Assembly: GCA_050249455.1 (NCBI GenBank)
Contig: JBFWQM010000005.1
Location: forward strand, 1 to 61,438
Origin: JBFWQM01 sp050249455
Lineage (GTDB): Bacteria; Pseudomonadota; Alphaproteobacteria; MPNO01; VGEU01
DNA: 61,438 bases
Reading direction: 5' to 3'
Under the pieces are notes generated by a model that made no database searches, had not been told where the DNA came from, and was given only the letters and a program-made list of their open reading frames with translations. Within the stretch, counting starts at the first letter, position 1; each line of letters starts with the position of its first letter. Shown here piece by piece: positions 24,532-32,766 of the stretch. A program made the translations under genes and the position numbers.

Positions 24532-25926
24532 GTGGCCGAGGAATTCGACGTCGTCATCATCGGCGGCGGGCCGGGCGGCTATGTCGCCGCCGTTCGCTCG
24601 GCGCAGCTCGGCCTGTCGACCGCGGTGGTCGAGCGCGAGCACCTGGGCGGCATCTGCTCGAACTGGGGCTGCATCCCGACCAAGGCGCTGCTGCGCTCGG
24701 CCGAGGTGTGGCACATGCTGCACCGGCTCGACGAGTTCGGCATGTCGGCCAAGGACGTCACCTTCGACATCGGCAAGATCGTCGGCCGCTCGCGCGACGT
24801 CGCCAACCGGATGAAGAGCGGCGTCACCTACCTGATGCGCAAGAACAAGGTCCGCGTGTTCGACGGCGTCGGGCGCATCGACGCGCCGGGCCGCATCACC
24901 GTCACCAAGGACAAGTCGCGGGTCGCCGATCTTTCGGCGAAGCACATCGTGCTCGCCAGCGGCGCGCGGGCGCGCGCGCTGCCGGGCCTGCAGCCGGACG
25001 GCAAGCTGATCTGGACCTACAAGGAAGCGATGGTCCCCGACGTGATGCCGAAGTCGCTGCTGGTGGTCGGCTCGGGCGCCATCGGGATCGAGTTCGCGAG
25101 CTTCTACCGCGAGCTCGGCGCCGAGGTGACGGTGGTCGAGGTGCTCGACCGCATCCTGCCGGTCGAGGACGAGGAAATCTCGGCCTTCGCGCGCAAGGCG
25201 TTCGAAGGGCAGGGCATGAAGATCCTGACCGGCGCGACCGTGAAGTCGCTGCAGAAGGGCGACAACAGCGTCACCGCGACGATCGAGGCCGGCGGCAAGT
25301 CCGAGAAGCTCACCGTCGAGCGGGTGATCCTCGCGGTCGGCATCGTCGGCAACGTCGAGGACATCGGGCTGGAGCAGGCCGGCGTGACGGTCGAGAAGAC
25401 CCACGTCGTGGTCAACCGGTGGCTCGAGACCGGGGTTAAGGGAATCTACGCGATCGGCGACCTGGTCGGCCCGCCGTGGCTCGCGCACAAGGCGATGCAC
25501 GAAGGCGTGATCTGCATGGAGCATATCGCCGGCATCGAGACGCATCCGCTCGACGTCACCAAGATCCCCGGCTGCACCTATTGCCGGCCGCAGATCGCGA
25601 GCGTCGGGCTGACCGAGAAGGCGGCGCGCGCGGACGGCCGTGAGGTGCGGGTCGGCAAGTTCCCGTTCGTTGGCAACGGCAAGGCGACCGCGCTCGGCGA
25701 AAAGGAAGGATTCATCAAGACGGTGTTCGATGCGAAGACCGGCGAGCTGCTCGGCGCGCACATGATCGGCGCCGAGGTGACCGAGCTGATCCAGGGCTTC
25801 GGCATCGCCCGCACGCTCGAAGGGACGGAAGCGGAACTGATGGCCACCACCTTCCCGCACCCGACCCTGTCGGAGATGATGCACGAGTCGGTGCTTGACG
25901 CCTATGGCCGCCCCCTCCATGTCTAG
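24532..25926 (+). CDS. lpdA: Dihydrolipoamide dehydrogenase (E3)
   Basis: The 464-residue flavoprotein reoxidises dihydrolipoyl groups of E2 and reduces NAD. The FAD loop VVIIGGGPGGYVAA, the redox disulfide Cys42/Cys47 in GGICSNWGCIPTK, the NAD-binding LLVVGSGAIGIEFASFY, the second FAD contact YAIGDLVGPPWLAH and the C-terminal His-Glu pair in HPTLSE are present. It has no lipoyl domain of its own. The start is a GTG at 24532, after a GGAGTCC ribosome site 10 bp beyond the pdhC stop. Confidence 0.97.
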   Translation: MAEEFDVVIIGGGPGGYVAAVRSAQLGLSTAVVEREHLGGICSNWGCIPTKALLRSAEVWHMLHRLDEFGMSAKDVTFDIGKIVGRSRDVANRMKSGVTYLMRKNKVRVFDGVGRIDAPGRITVTKDKSRVADLSAKHIVLASGARARALPGLQPDGKLIWTYKEAMVPDVMPKSLLVVGSGAIGIEFASFYRELGAEVTVVEVLDRILPVEDEEISAFARKAFEGQGMKILTGATVKSLQKGDNSVTATIEAGGKSEKLTVERVILAVGIVGNVEDIGLEQAGVTVEKTHVVVNRWLETGVKGIYAIGDLVGPPWLAHKAMHEGVICMEHIAGIETHPLDVTKIPGCTYCRPQIASVGLTEKAARADGREVRVGKFPFVGNGKATALGEKEGFIKTVFDAKTGELLGAHMIGAEVTELIQGFGIARTLEGTEAELMATTFPHPTLSEMMHESVLDAYGRPLHV

Positions 25927-25947
25927 GGGGCTTTGGCACAGTCCGAC

Positions 25948-26913
25948 ATGACCGACACCGCCCCCGTCGACACTACGCCCGTCGAGCGCGCACGCCACCC
26001 GGAGAAGGCGCACCGGCCGGACAACCCGGTCGCGCGAAAGCCGGCGTGGATCCGCGTCAAGGCGCCGACCTCGCCGGTCTATCAGGAGACCCGCGCGCTG
26101 ATGCGCGAGCTGCGCCTGAATACGGTGTGCGAGGAGGCGGCCTGCCCCAACATCGGCGAATGCTGGGCGCAGAAGCATGCCACCGTGATGATCCTCGGCA
26201 GCGTCTGCACCCGCGCCTGCGCATTCTGCAACATCGCGACGGGCCTCCCCGACAGGCTCGACCCGCATGAGCCGGAGCGCGTCGCCGAAGCAGTCGGACG
26301 GCTCGCGCTGAAGCACGTGGTCGTGACGTCGGTCGACCGCGACGACCTCGACGACGGCGGCGCCGATCACTTCGCCCGCGTCATCCGCGCCATTCGGTCG
26401 CAGGCCCCCGGCACGACGATCGAGGTCCTGACCCCCGACTTCCTGCGCAAGGACGGCGCACTGGAGACGGTCGTCGCCGCGCGGCCCGACGTCTACAACC
26501 ACAACCTGGAGACGGTTCCGCGGCTGTACCCGGAGGTGCGGCCGGGCGCGCGCTACTTCCACTCGCTGCGCCTGCTCGACACCGTGAAGCGGCTCGACCC
26601 GACGATCTTCACCAAGTCCGGCCTGATGGTCGGCCTCGGCGAGACGCGGCCGGAGGTGATGCAGGTGATGGACGACCTGCGCTCGGCCGACGTCGATTTC
26701 CTCACCATCGGCCAGTACCTGCAGCCGACGCCGAAGCATCACGCGCTCGACCGGTTCGTCACGCCGGAGGAGTTCGCGTCCTACAAGTCGATGGCGCAGG
26801 GCAAGGGCTTCCTGCTGGTGTCGTCGTCGCCGCTGACCCGGTCTTCGTACCACGCCGACCGCGACTTCGCGGCGCTGCGCGCGGCGCGCGCAGACAAGCT
26901 GGCGGGGCGCTGA
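25948..26913 (+). CDS. lipA: Lipoyl synthase LipA
   Basis: LipA is a radical-SAM enzyme that inserts two sulfurs into octanoyl chains on lipoyl domains, so it serves the PDH genes upstream. The auxiliary cluster motif CEEAACPNIGEC and the SAM-cluster motif CTRACAFC are complete, and the C-terminal SSPLTRSSYHAD is typical. I chose the ATG at 25948; an in-frame TTG at 25933 would add five residues. An AGGGGG purine run at 25925 is too near the TTG and rather far from the ATG, so the start is unsure. No lipB is adjacent. Confidence 0.95.
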   Translation: MTDTAPVDTTPVERARHPEKAHRPDNPVARKPAWIRVKAPTSPVYQETRALMRELRLNTVCEEAACPNIGECWAQKHATVMILGSVCTRACAFCNIATGLPDRLDPHEPERVAEAVGRLALKHVVVTSVDRDDLDDGGADHFARVIRAIRSQAPGTTIEVLTPDFLRKDGALETVVAARPDVYNHNLETVPRLYPEVRPGARYFHSLRLLDTVKRLDPTIFTKSGLMVGLGETRPEVMQVMDDLRSADVDFLTIGQYLQPTPKHHALDRFVTPEEFASYKSMAQGKGFLLVSSSPLTRSSYHADRDFAALRAARADKLAGR

Positions 26914-26917
26914 GCCG

Positions 26918-27397
26918 GTGCCGACCCACGCCGAGAAATGCTTCCTGCCGTATTCGCCCGAGGCGATGTTCGAGCTCGTGGCCGACGTCGAGCGCTATCC
27001 GGAGTTCCTGCCGTGGTGCACCGGCGTGCGCGTGTTCAAGCGCGACGGCAACGTGCTGTTCGCCGACCTGATGGTCGGCTTCAAGATGGTGCGCGAGACG
27101 TTCACCTCGAAGGTGACGCTCAGCCGGCCGGACCGCATCGACGTGGAATACCTGCGCGGGCCGTTCCGCCACCTCAACAACCACTGGCTCTTCATCCCGA
27201 AGGACGGCGGCTGCCAGATCGATTTCTACATCGACTTCGAGTTCCGCTCGCGCATCCTGCAGATGCTGATGGGCACGCTGTTCAACGAGGCGGTGCGCCG
27301 CATGGTCGGCGCCTTCGAAACCCGCGCGCACGCCCTCTATGGCGAGGGCGCGCCGCCCGCCGATGCGCGCCTGGCGACGCGATCGCCGCAGGGCTGA
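26918..27397 (+). CDS. ratA: RatA/Coq10-family START-domain protein
   Basis: The 159-residue protein belongs to the Coq10/RatA (polyketide cyclase-like) family: YSPEAMFELVADVERYPEFLPWC at the start is highly characteristic, followed by GFKMVRETFTSKV and FRHLNNHWLF. In alphaproteobacteria it follows lipA and may act like yeast Coq10 in ubiquinone handling. E. coli RatA was reported as a ribosome-association toxin, but that does not fix the role here. The GTG start is 4 bp after the lipA stop. Confidence 0.88.
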   Translation: MPTHAEKCFLPYSPEAMFELVADVERYPEFLPWCTGVRVFKRDGNVLFADLMVGFKMVRETFTSKVTLSRPDRIDVEYLRGPFRHLNNHWLFIPKDGGCQIDFYIDFEFRSRILQMLMGTLFNEAVRRMVGAFETRAHALYGEGAPPADARLATRSPQG

Positions 27398-27476
27398 GCC
27401 GAACGCCCCATTGACCGCCCGCGGCGGCGGGACGAAACTCCCCGCTTTCGAACGGAGAGGCCGGGGGAGGGGCGCG

Positions 27477-27866
27477 ATGGTTGTGCCGAAAGAGCTGATC
27501 GGTACCTGGCGTTTCGTAGGCTTCAAGCTCACCGACGACAGCGGCCGGGAAACATTCCCGTGGACAGAGGAGTCCACGGGCTATCTGATGTACACGCCCG
27601 ATGGGCACATGTCGGCGACGATCACCTCGATGGTGAAGCAGCCCGACGGGCCGCCCAAGCCGCTCACCACCGCCTATGCCGGCCCGTTCGAATGCCACGA
27701 CACGCACGTGCTGCACAAGGTCACGGTGAGCACGCAGCCCGACCTGGTCGGCACCGTGCAGCGCCGCGACGCGGTGGTGAACGGCAAGGACCTGACCCTG
27801 CGGTCGACGCCCAGCCTGTTCGGCGGCCCGGGCTCCAAGGCCGAGCTGTCGTGGACGCGCGCCTGA
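27477..27866 (+). CDS. Lipocalin-like domain protein
   Basis: The 129-residue protein matches the small bacterial lipocalin-like (Lipocalin_5) family: LIGTWRFVGFKLTDDSG at the start, then GYLMYTPDGHMSATI, which are the family's best conserved parts. No signal peptide is visible, so it is probably cytosolic. Members are often found beside catabolic genes and may bind small hydrophobic molecules, but no function is established for this one. A strong GGGGGAGGGG ribosome site precedes the ATG. A TTGACC box lies in the 79-bp gap after ratA without a clear -10. Confidence 0.75.
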   Translation: MVVPKELIGTWRFVGFKLTDDSGRETFPWTEESTGYLMYTPDGHMSATITSMVKQPDGPPKPLTTAYAGPFECHDTHVLHKVTVSTQPDLVGTVQRRDAVVNGKDLTLRSTPSLFGGPGSKAELSWTRA

Positions 27867-27888
27867 CGCGGATGCCGGCTGGGCGCCG

Positions 27889-28455
27889 CTAGGCGCTTTC
27901 CATCGCGCGGCGGGAAACCTCGGCGGTCGGCTCCATCGTGGTGACCCGGCCGGTGGCGAGGTCGTAGCGGCGGCGGACCATCGTGTCGAGGTCGCCACCG
28001 GTCACCCGGATCAGCCGGGTTTCCAGCGCGCGGCGCAGCGCGTGGATCACCCCGGTGTCGAACAGCACGGCCTGGCCTTCGTTCAGCCGGTATTCGCGCG
28101 TCTTCTCCAGCACCGCCGGCACGTCGTCGCCGCCGCTGTCGGCGCGGCGGTACTCGGTCATGTCGGTGTAGTTCATCGCCATGCCGTAGACCGCCCAGGA
28201 CGGCCCGTGATCGTGTGCGGAGTTGTTGCTCGGCTTGCGGTTGATGTGGCCGAGCACGAGGAACCGTCCCTTCGGATCCTCGTAGAGGCGCTTCACGCCG
28301 GACGGCTCGTCGGGCCCGAGCTCGCGTTCGACGAACGCGCGGTTGGCGAGCAACTGCTCGAGAAAGCCGCGCAGCGCCATCCGGCCGGCCGTACCGGGAT
28401 CGGCGGCGAGCGCCTTGTCGGCATCGGCGCAGAAATCCGCAAGCTGGTAGGGCAT
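27889..28455 (-). CDS. Cupin-fold predicted metal enzyme (cysteine-dioxygenase-like)
   Basis: The 188-residue protein resembles the predicted metal-dependent double-stranded beta-helix family related to cysteine dioxygenase. The likely metal ligands are His81 and His83 in NSAHDHGPSWAVYG and His138 in DTGVIHAL, with FLVLGHINRKPS before them and RLIRVTGGDLD after. The conserved Cys of the thiol-dioxygenase crosslink is not evident, so the substrate is unknown. It is convergent with the lipocalin-like gene and divergent from the 28563 gene. Confidence 0.7.
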   Translation of the reverse strand: MPYQLADFCADADKALAADPGTAGRMALRGFLEQLLANRAFVERELGPDEPSGVKRLYEDPKGRFLVLGHINRKPSNNSAHDHGPSWAVYGMAMNYTDMTEYRRADSGGDDVPAVLEKTREYRLNEGQAVLFDTGVIHALRRALETRLIRVTGGDLDTMVRRRYDLATGRVTTMEPTAEVSRRAMESA

Positions 28456-28469
28456 GTCCGGGTCCCCTC

Positions 28470-28497
28470 GTTATCGCCCTCGATTTGGGGCGTTCAA
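28470..28497 (-). promoter_or_regulatory. Promoter for the cupin-like gene
   Basis: On the minus strand TTGAAC (28497-28492), 16 bp, GATAAC (28475-28470), 15 bp before the ATG region. On the other strand only a TATTAT at 28511-28516 with no matching -35 was seen for the 28563 gene. Confidence 0.5.
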
Positions 28498-28562
28498 GCC
28501 ATCCTCGCGCTATTATCGGGGTCGGCGACGGCCGACGCAACGCGACCCGCGATGGACATTCG

Positions 28563-29540
28563 ATGACGATTGCGACCCTCACCCTGGCGCTCGATCGCTA
28601 CGAGCGTCACGTCCCGCTGTTCGACCGCCGCGTCGCGCCGCCGGACGGCTTCGATTTCGCGCTCATGGAGGTCGGCCAAGAAGCAGCACTGCGCCACGGC
28701 CGGCACCGCCACGAGCGCATGCTGCGCGACGGCGAGTTCGACGTGGCGGAGCTGTCGCTGTCGTCCTACCTCATTGCCGTCGACCGCGGCCTGCCGGTGA
28801 CGGCCGTGCCGGTGTTCCCGCGCCGCCTGTTCAGCCAGACGCAGATGTTCGTGCGCGCCGACTCGGCGCTGGAGCACCCGAGAGACCTGGCCGGCAAGCG
28901 CGTCGCGCTGCAGTCGTTCCAGACCACGCTCGCGGTCCTGGCCAAGGGCGACCTCGCGTTCGAATACGGCGTGCCGTGGCCGGCTGTGCGCTGGCACGTA
29001 CGCGACAGCGAGACCCTGGCGCTGGCCGAACGGTCGGAGGCGCCGATCGTCCGGCTGGCGGCCGACGCCGACCTCGCCCGACTGCTGGCCGATGGGGAGG
29101 TCGATGCACTGTTCTATTCGCGCTTCCCGCGCACGCCATCGGCGCCGGACGGAACGTTCCGGCGCCTGTTCCGCAACCCCCGGGATGAAGCCGGCCGCTA
29201 CTGGCGCAAGCACGGCTGGTTCCCGATCATGCACGTGCTGGCGCTGCGGACGGCGGTCGCCGAGCGCCATCCGGAGTTGCCGGCCGCACTGATGCGGTAT
29301 TACGCGGCGGCCATGACGGCCTGCCGCGACCAGTACGACGATCCGGGCTGGTCGTACCTGCCGGCCGGCCGCCTCGACTTCGAAGATGCGCGTGCGATAT
29401 TCGGCGACGCGTGGCCATCCGGTCTTGCCGCCAACCGGGCCAATCTCGCGCGGTTCATCGACTACGCCCGCGACCAGGGCCTGATCGGGCGACCGGTCGC
29501 AGTCGAAGAACTGTTCCACCCTTCGACCCACGCCACCTAG
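28563..29540 (+). CDS. 4,5-dihydroxyphthalate decarboxylase-like protein
   Basis: The 325-residue protein resembles the Pht5 4,5-dihydroxyphthalate decarboxylase family, which shares the fold of periplasmic binding proteins. Supporting stretches are FDVAELSLSSYLIAVDRG, VPVFPRRLFSQTQMFVRAD, DLAGKRVAL, VDALFYSRFPRTP, WFPIMHVLALR and DAWPSGLAANRANL. There is no signal peptide, which fits a cytosolic enzyme and not a transporter component. Many homologues have no proven decarboxylase activity, so the substrate is uncertain. The ATG at 28563 aligns with the family start (ATLTLALDRYERHVPLFD). Confidence 0.75.
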   Translation: MTIATLTLALDRYERHVPLFDRRVAPPDGFDFALMEVGQEAALRHGRHRHERMLRDGEFDVAELSLSSYLIAVDRGLPVTAVPVFPRRLFSQTQMFVRADSALEHPRDLAGKRVALQSFQTTLAVLAKGDLAFEYGVPWPAVRWHVRDSETLALAERSEAPIVRLAADADLARLLADGEVDALFYSRFPRTPSAPDGTFRRLFRNPRDEAGRYWRKHGWFPIMHVLALRTAVAERHPELPAALMRYYAAAMTACRDQYDDPGWSYLPAGRLDFEDARAIFGDAWPSGLAANRANLARFIDYARDQGLIGRPVAVEELFHPSTHAT

Positions 29541-29552
29541 GCCGGCCCGGCC

Positions 29553-30359
29553 TCAGTAGAACACCCGGCCCTCGATCGCCTCCCGTGCATCGCGCGGCGT
29601 CGCAAGCCCCGCATCGTCGCGCGCCTTGAAGGCGCTGGCGGCGGCGATGACGGCGTCGAGCGCGTCGCCGCCGGGATCGGCCAGCACGACCGCGCGCAAT
29701 CCCGCCGGCAGCGGCGCTACCGCGCCGCGGGCGGTCAGGCCGTCGAGGATCGCCGCACGCGCCGCCGCGCCGTCGGCGCCGCGCCGCTTGTAGGGGAAGT
29801 AGAGCCCGGCATGCTTCAGGGTCGAGGCCGGGCACACCTCGATGAGCACCGGCTTGCCCGGCGCCGGCGGCTGCATCGGCGCGGCGCGCACGGCGTCGGC
29901 GGCGACCAGCGGCGCCAGCACGTGCGACAGCGCGGCGTAGGTCTGGCGGTACATGCGCACGTTCCAGCCGCCGAACGGGGTCTTCGTCTCCACGTCCGTG
30001 CGCCGCTTGGCCTCGCCGAAGCCGAAGGCGCACATCGCGGCCCGGAACGAGTCGGCGTCGGCATGCCGGGCGGCGAACGCCGCGACGAAGCCGCGCCAGT
30101 CCGACTCCGCCACCACCGCGAGCGGCAGGCCGAACGGCATGTCGATCCCGACCAGCGAATCCCGAGCCGCCGCGATCGCCGCGCGCAGCGCCGCCCACGC
30201 CGCCTCCGGCCCGGGGCCGCCGCCGGGCAGGGCGGTCGCCGGCACGACGCTTTGGACCGCGAGGCGGCTCGCGTCCTCGCGGCCGCGGGCGATCCAGATG
30301 CGGCGGCCGGCGTCGCGCGCACCGGAGAAATCGACGCCGACGAAGGCGTCGAAGCGCAT
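29553..30359 (-). CDS. DUF429-family protein (predicted RNase H-like nuclease)
   Basis: The 268-residue protein starts FDAFVGVDFSGARDAGRRIWIARG, the RNase H-like beginning of DUF429, and continues with LVGIDMPFGLP and VLIEVCPASTL, where acidic residues (Asp in GVDFSG, Asp in GIDMPFG, Glu in IEVCP) could form a metal site. The family is predicted to be a nuclease; no activity is known for this member. Its ATG shares one base with the cinA stop (TGATG), so it is translationally coupled to cinA. Confidence 0.75.
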   Translation of the reverse strand: MRFDAFVGVDFSGARDAGRRIWIARGREDASRLAVQSVVPATALPGGGPGPEAAWAALRAAIAAARDSLVGIDMPFGLPLAVVAESDWRGFVAAFAARHADADSFRAAMCAFGFGEAKRRTDVETKTPFGGWNVRMYRQTYAALSHVLAPLVAADAVRAAPMQPPAPGKPVLIEVCPASTLKHAGLYFPYKRRGADGAAARAAILDGLTARGAVAPLPAGLRAVVLADPGGDALDAVIAAASAFKARDDAGLATPRDAREAIEGRVFY

Positions 30360-30847
30360 CAGCGCGCCAGACGCTCGACCATCGCGAGCGCGGCGAGGAC
30401 GGAGGCCCGGCGCACCGCATCGCGGTCGCCGGGGAAGACGTGGCGCTCGTGCTCGACCGCGCCGTCGCGCCGCGCGGCGGCGATGTGCACCAGCCCGACC
30501 GGCTTGGCCGGGGTCGCGCCGCCCGGACCGGCGATGCCGGTGACGGCCACCGCGATGTCGGCGCGCGAGCGGGCGATGCCACCGGCGGCCATGGCGCGCG
30601 CGACCTCCTCGCTCACCGCGCCGAACGCGACCAGCAGGTCCTCCGGCACGCCGACCAGCTCGGTCTTGGCGGCGTTGGTGTAGGTGACGAAGCCGCGCTC
30701 CACCACGTCGGAGGAGCCGGCGATGGCAGTCAGCGCGCCGCACACCAGGCCGCCGGTGCAGGATTCCACCGTCGCGACCATCCGCTTCGCTTTCCGGCAG
30801 GCGTCGAGCACCGCGGTCGCGCGCGCCGTCAGCTCGGCATCCGTCAT
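30359..30847 (-). CDS. cinA: CinA C-terminal-domain amidase (NMN deamidase, PncC type)
   Basis: The 162-residue protein is the stand-alone C-terminal domain of CinA, which deamidates nicotinamide mononucleotide in NAD recycling. Key stretches are VATVESCTGGLVCGALTAI, with the catalytic Ser and Cys region, FVTYTNAAKTELVGV, and VAVTGIAGPGGATPAKPVGLVHIA. The N-terminal nucleotide-hydrolase domain of long CinA is absent, as is normal in this lineage. The ATG overlaps the pgpA stop as ATGA. Confidence 0.93.
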   Translation of the reverse strand: MTDAELTARATAVLDACRKAKRMVATVESCTGGLVCGALTAIAGSSDVVERGFVTYTNAAKTELVGVPEDLLVAFGAVSEEVARAMAAGGIARSRADIAVAVTGIAGPGGATPAKPVGLVHIAAARRDGAVEHERHVFPGDRDAVRRASVLAALAMVERLAR

Positions 30848-31356
30848 GGCCAGGCTCCGGTGAAGTGGACCGCGACGCCGAGAGCGGCGGCGGCATAGAT
30901 CGCGGCGAGCAGGTCGTCGGCCATGACGCCGAACCCGCCATGCAGGCGCCGGTCGGCCCACGACACCGGCCACGGCTTCCAGATGTCGGCGATGCGGAAC
31001 AGAACGAACGCGACGGCGAACCACACCGGCGCGAGCGGCGCCGCCGTGAGCACGAGCAGCTGTGCCGCCACCTCGTCGACCACGATCGAGCCGGGGTCCT
31101 GCACGGCGGCATGGCGCACGAAGGCGTCCGTCGCCCACCATCCGAGGACGAAGAGGCCGAGCGCCGCCGCGGCGAGCCAGCCGCGTCCGGCGTGGTCGAT
31201 CACGGCCCAGCCGACCGGCAGCGCGGCGAGCGAGCCCCAGGTCCCCGGCGCGCCCGGCAGCAGCCCGGCGCCGAACCACGTCGAGACCAGCGAGATGGGA
31301 TCCCAGAACGACAGGCCCGGGGGCAGCCGGCGCGCGCGGACGCCGGCCGCGGTCAC
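30844..31356 (-). CDS. pgpA: Phosphatidylglycerophosphatase A
   Basis: The 170-residue inner-membrane enzyme removes the phosphate from phosphatidylglycerophosphate. The family signatures STWFGAGLLPGAPGTWGSLAAL, DPGSIVVDEVAAQLL and FRIADIWKPWPVSWADR with GGFGVMADDLLAAI are complete and carry the acidic metal ligands. Four hydrophobic segments are visible. The GTG start at 31356 overlaps the ispDF stop as GTGA. Confidence 0.95.
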   Translation of the reverse strand: MTAAGVRARRLPPGLSFWDPISLVSTWFGAGLLPGAPGTWGSLAALPVGWAVIDHAGRGWLAAAALGLFVLGWWATDAFVRHAAVQDPGSIVVDEVAAQLLVLTAAPLAPVWFAVAFVLFRIADIWKPWPVSWADRRLHGGFGVMADDLLAAIYAAAALGVAVHFTGAWP

Positions 31357-32510
31357 GGCAGGCGCACCGTCGCGACCGCCTGGGCGGCGATCCCTTCGCG
31401 CCGGCCGGTGAAGCCGAGGCGTTCGGTGGTCGTCGCCTTGACGCTGACCCGGTCGGCGGCGATGCCCAGGATCTCCGCGATGCGCGCGACCATCGCGGCG
31501 CGGTGCGGGCCGATGCGCGGCGCTTCGCATACCAGGGTCACGTCGACATGGGCGATCAGCCCGCCGCGCGCCGCGACCCGATCGGCGGCGTGGCGCAGGA
31601 ACCGGTGGGACGCCGCGCCGCGCCACTGCGGATCGGTCGGCGGGAAGTGGCTGCCGATGTCGCCGTCGCCGATCGCGCCCAGGATGGCGTCGGTCAGCGC
31701 GTGCAGCCCGACGTCGGCGTCCGAATGGCCTTCGAGGCCCTGCCCGTAGGGGACGGCGATGCCGCACAGGGTGACGTGGTCGCCGGGCGCGAAGCGGTGG
31801 ACGTCGAACCCGGTGCCCACCCGCACGTCGGCGGGCGCGGCTTCGGCGATGCGCACCGCGCGGCGATAGTCTTCCTGCGTCGTCACCTTGAAATTGTCCT
31901 CGTTGCCCAGCACCAGGCCGACCGTCAGGCCGGCATGTTCGGCGACCGCGGCGTCGTCGGTCAACGACAGGCCTTCGGCCGCGCGGTGCGCGTCCAGGAT
32001 GTCGCGGTAGCGGAACCCCTGCGGCGTCTGCGCCCGCCACAGCCCGGTGCGGTCGACCGTGGCCTGGATCGGCGCGCCTGCCGCCGCCGCGCGCTTCAGG
32101 GTGTCGCCCAGCGGCACCGCCGGCACCACGGCGGCATAGGTCCGCAGCGCCTCCAGGGTCCGGTCGATGGTGCCGGCATCGACGAAGGGCCGCGCCGCGT
32201 CGTGGATCAGCACCAGTTCCGGGGCGAGATCGGCAAGGCTCTCCAGCCCCCGGCGTCCGGACTCCTGGCGCGACGCGCCGCCGATCACCGGCGGCAGCGC
32301 CGGAGCGCCGGCGGCCGACCGCTGATAGAGGTCGCCGTCTTCCGCCCGGATCACCGCGCGGACGGCGTCGATCGCCGGGTGCGTCGACAGCGCGTCGATC
32401 GTCTGCCGAAGGATGGTCCCGCCGCCGAGCGGCAGATACTGCTTGGGGATATCGGCGCCCAGCCGCACGCCGCTGCCGCCGGCTAGGATCAAGGCAACGC
32501 ACCCGGTCAC
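31353..32510 (-). CDS. ispDF: Bifunctional IspDF (MEP isoprenoid pathway)
   Basis: The 385-residue fusion carries IspD (about 1-225), which makes CDP-methylerythritol, and IspF (about 226-385), which cyclises it two steps later. IspD shows ALILAGGSGVRLGADIPKQY, the cytidyl-binding loop, and HDAARPFVD; IspF shows VGTGFDVHRFAPGDHVTLCG, with the Zn ligands, EGHSDADVGLHALTDAILGA and VKATTTERLGFTGR. Such fusions are typical of alphaproteobacteria. The GTG at 32510 gives the usual start MTGCVALILAGG; upstream codons in frame look non-coding. It heads the coupled ispDF-pgpA-cinA-DUF429 operon. Confidence 0.97.
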   Translation of the reverse strand: MTGCVALILAGGSGVRLGADIPKQYLPLGGGTILRQTIDALSTHPAIDAVRAVIRAEDGDLYQRSAAGAPALPPVIGGASRQESGRRGLESLADLAPELVLIHDAARPFVDAGTIDRTLEALRTYAAVVPAVPLGDTLKRAAAAGAPIQATVDRTGLWRAQTPQGFRYRDILDAHRAAEGLSLTDDAAVAEHAGLTVGLVLGNEDNFKVTTQEDYRRAVRIAEAAPADVRVGTGFDVHRFAPGDHVTLCGIAVPYGQGLEGHSDADVGLHALTDAILGAIGDGDIGSHFPPTDPQWRGAASHRFLRHAADRVAARGGLIAHVDVTLVCEAPRIGPHRAAMVARIAEILGIAADRVSVKATTTERLGFTGRREGIAAQAVATVRLP

Positions 32511-32632
32511 GGATCGTCCCGTCTGTTGTGCATGCGCCAAACTAGCGCCTCGGCCGGTACATCGCCATGGCGGCGGTGAGCGCACCGATTCAACGGCTTA
32601 CGGAGGCTCTTTCGGACGCTCCAAACTCTCTA

Positions 32633-32661
32633 TTGCAATGCAGCAAAATTCCGGATATATA
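32633..32661 (+). promoter_or_regulatory. Promoter for ntrB
   Basis: TTGCAA (32633-32638), 17 bp, TATATA (32656-32661) in the AT-rich part of the 256-bp gap between divergent ispDF and ntrB. Spacing is ideal and the -10 is strong. The rest of the gap (32511-32632 and 32662-32766) holds no gene and no -24/-12 sigma-54 site that I could see. Confidence 0.65.
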
Positions 32662-32766
32662 TTGCCTAAGAAATGGGCAGATTTGGGATTTGCCTACTTA
32701 TTCATCGCTTGAGGCGTCGCTCGTGCGAGGATCGCATTGTCGCAGGGTCGGTCCAACGGAAATTCT

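Noticed and set aside
24481..26853. Long minus-strand open frame opposite lpdA and lipA
   Set aside because: Antisense to conserved genes with no ribosome site or recognisable domain; codon bias explains it.
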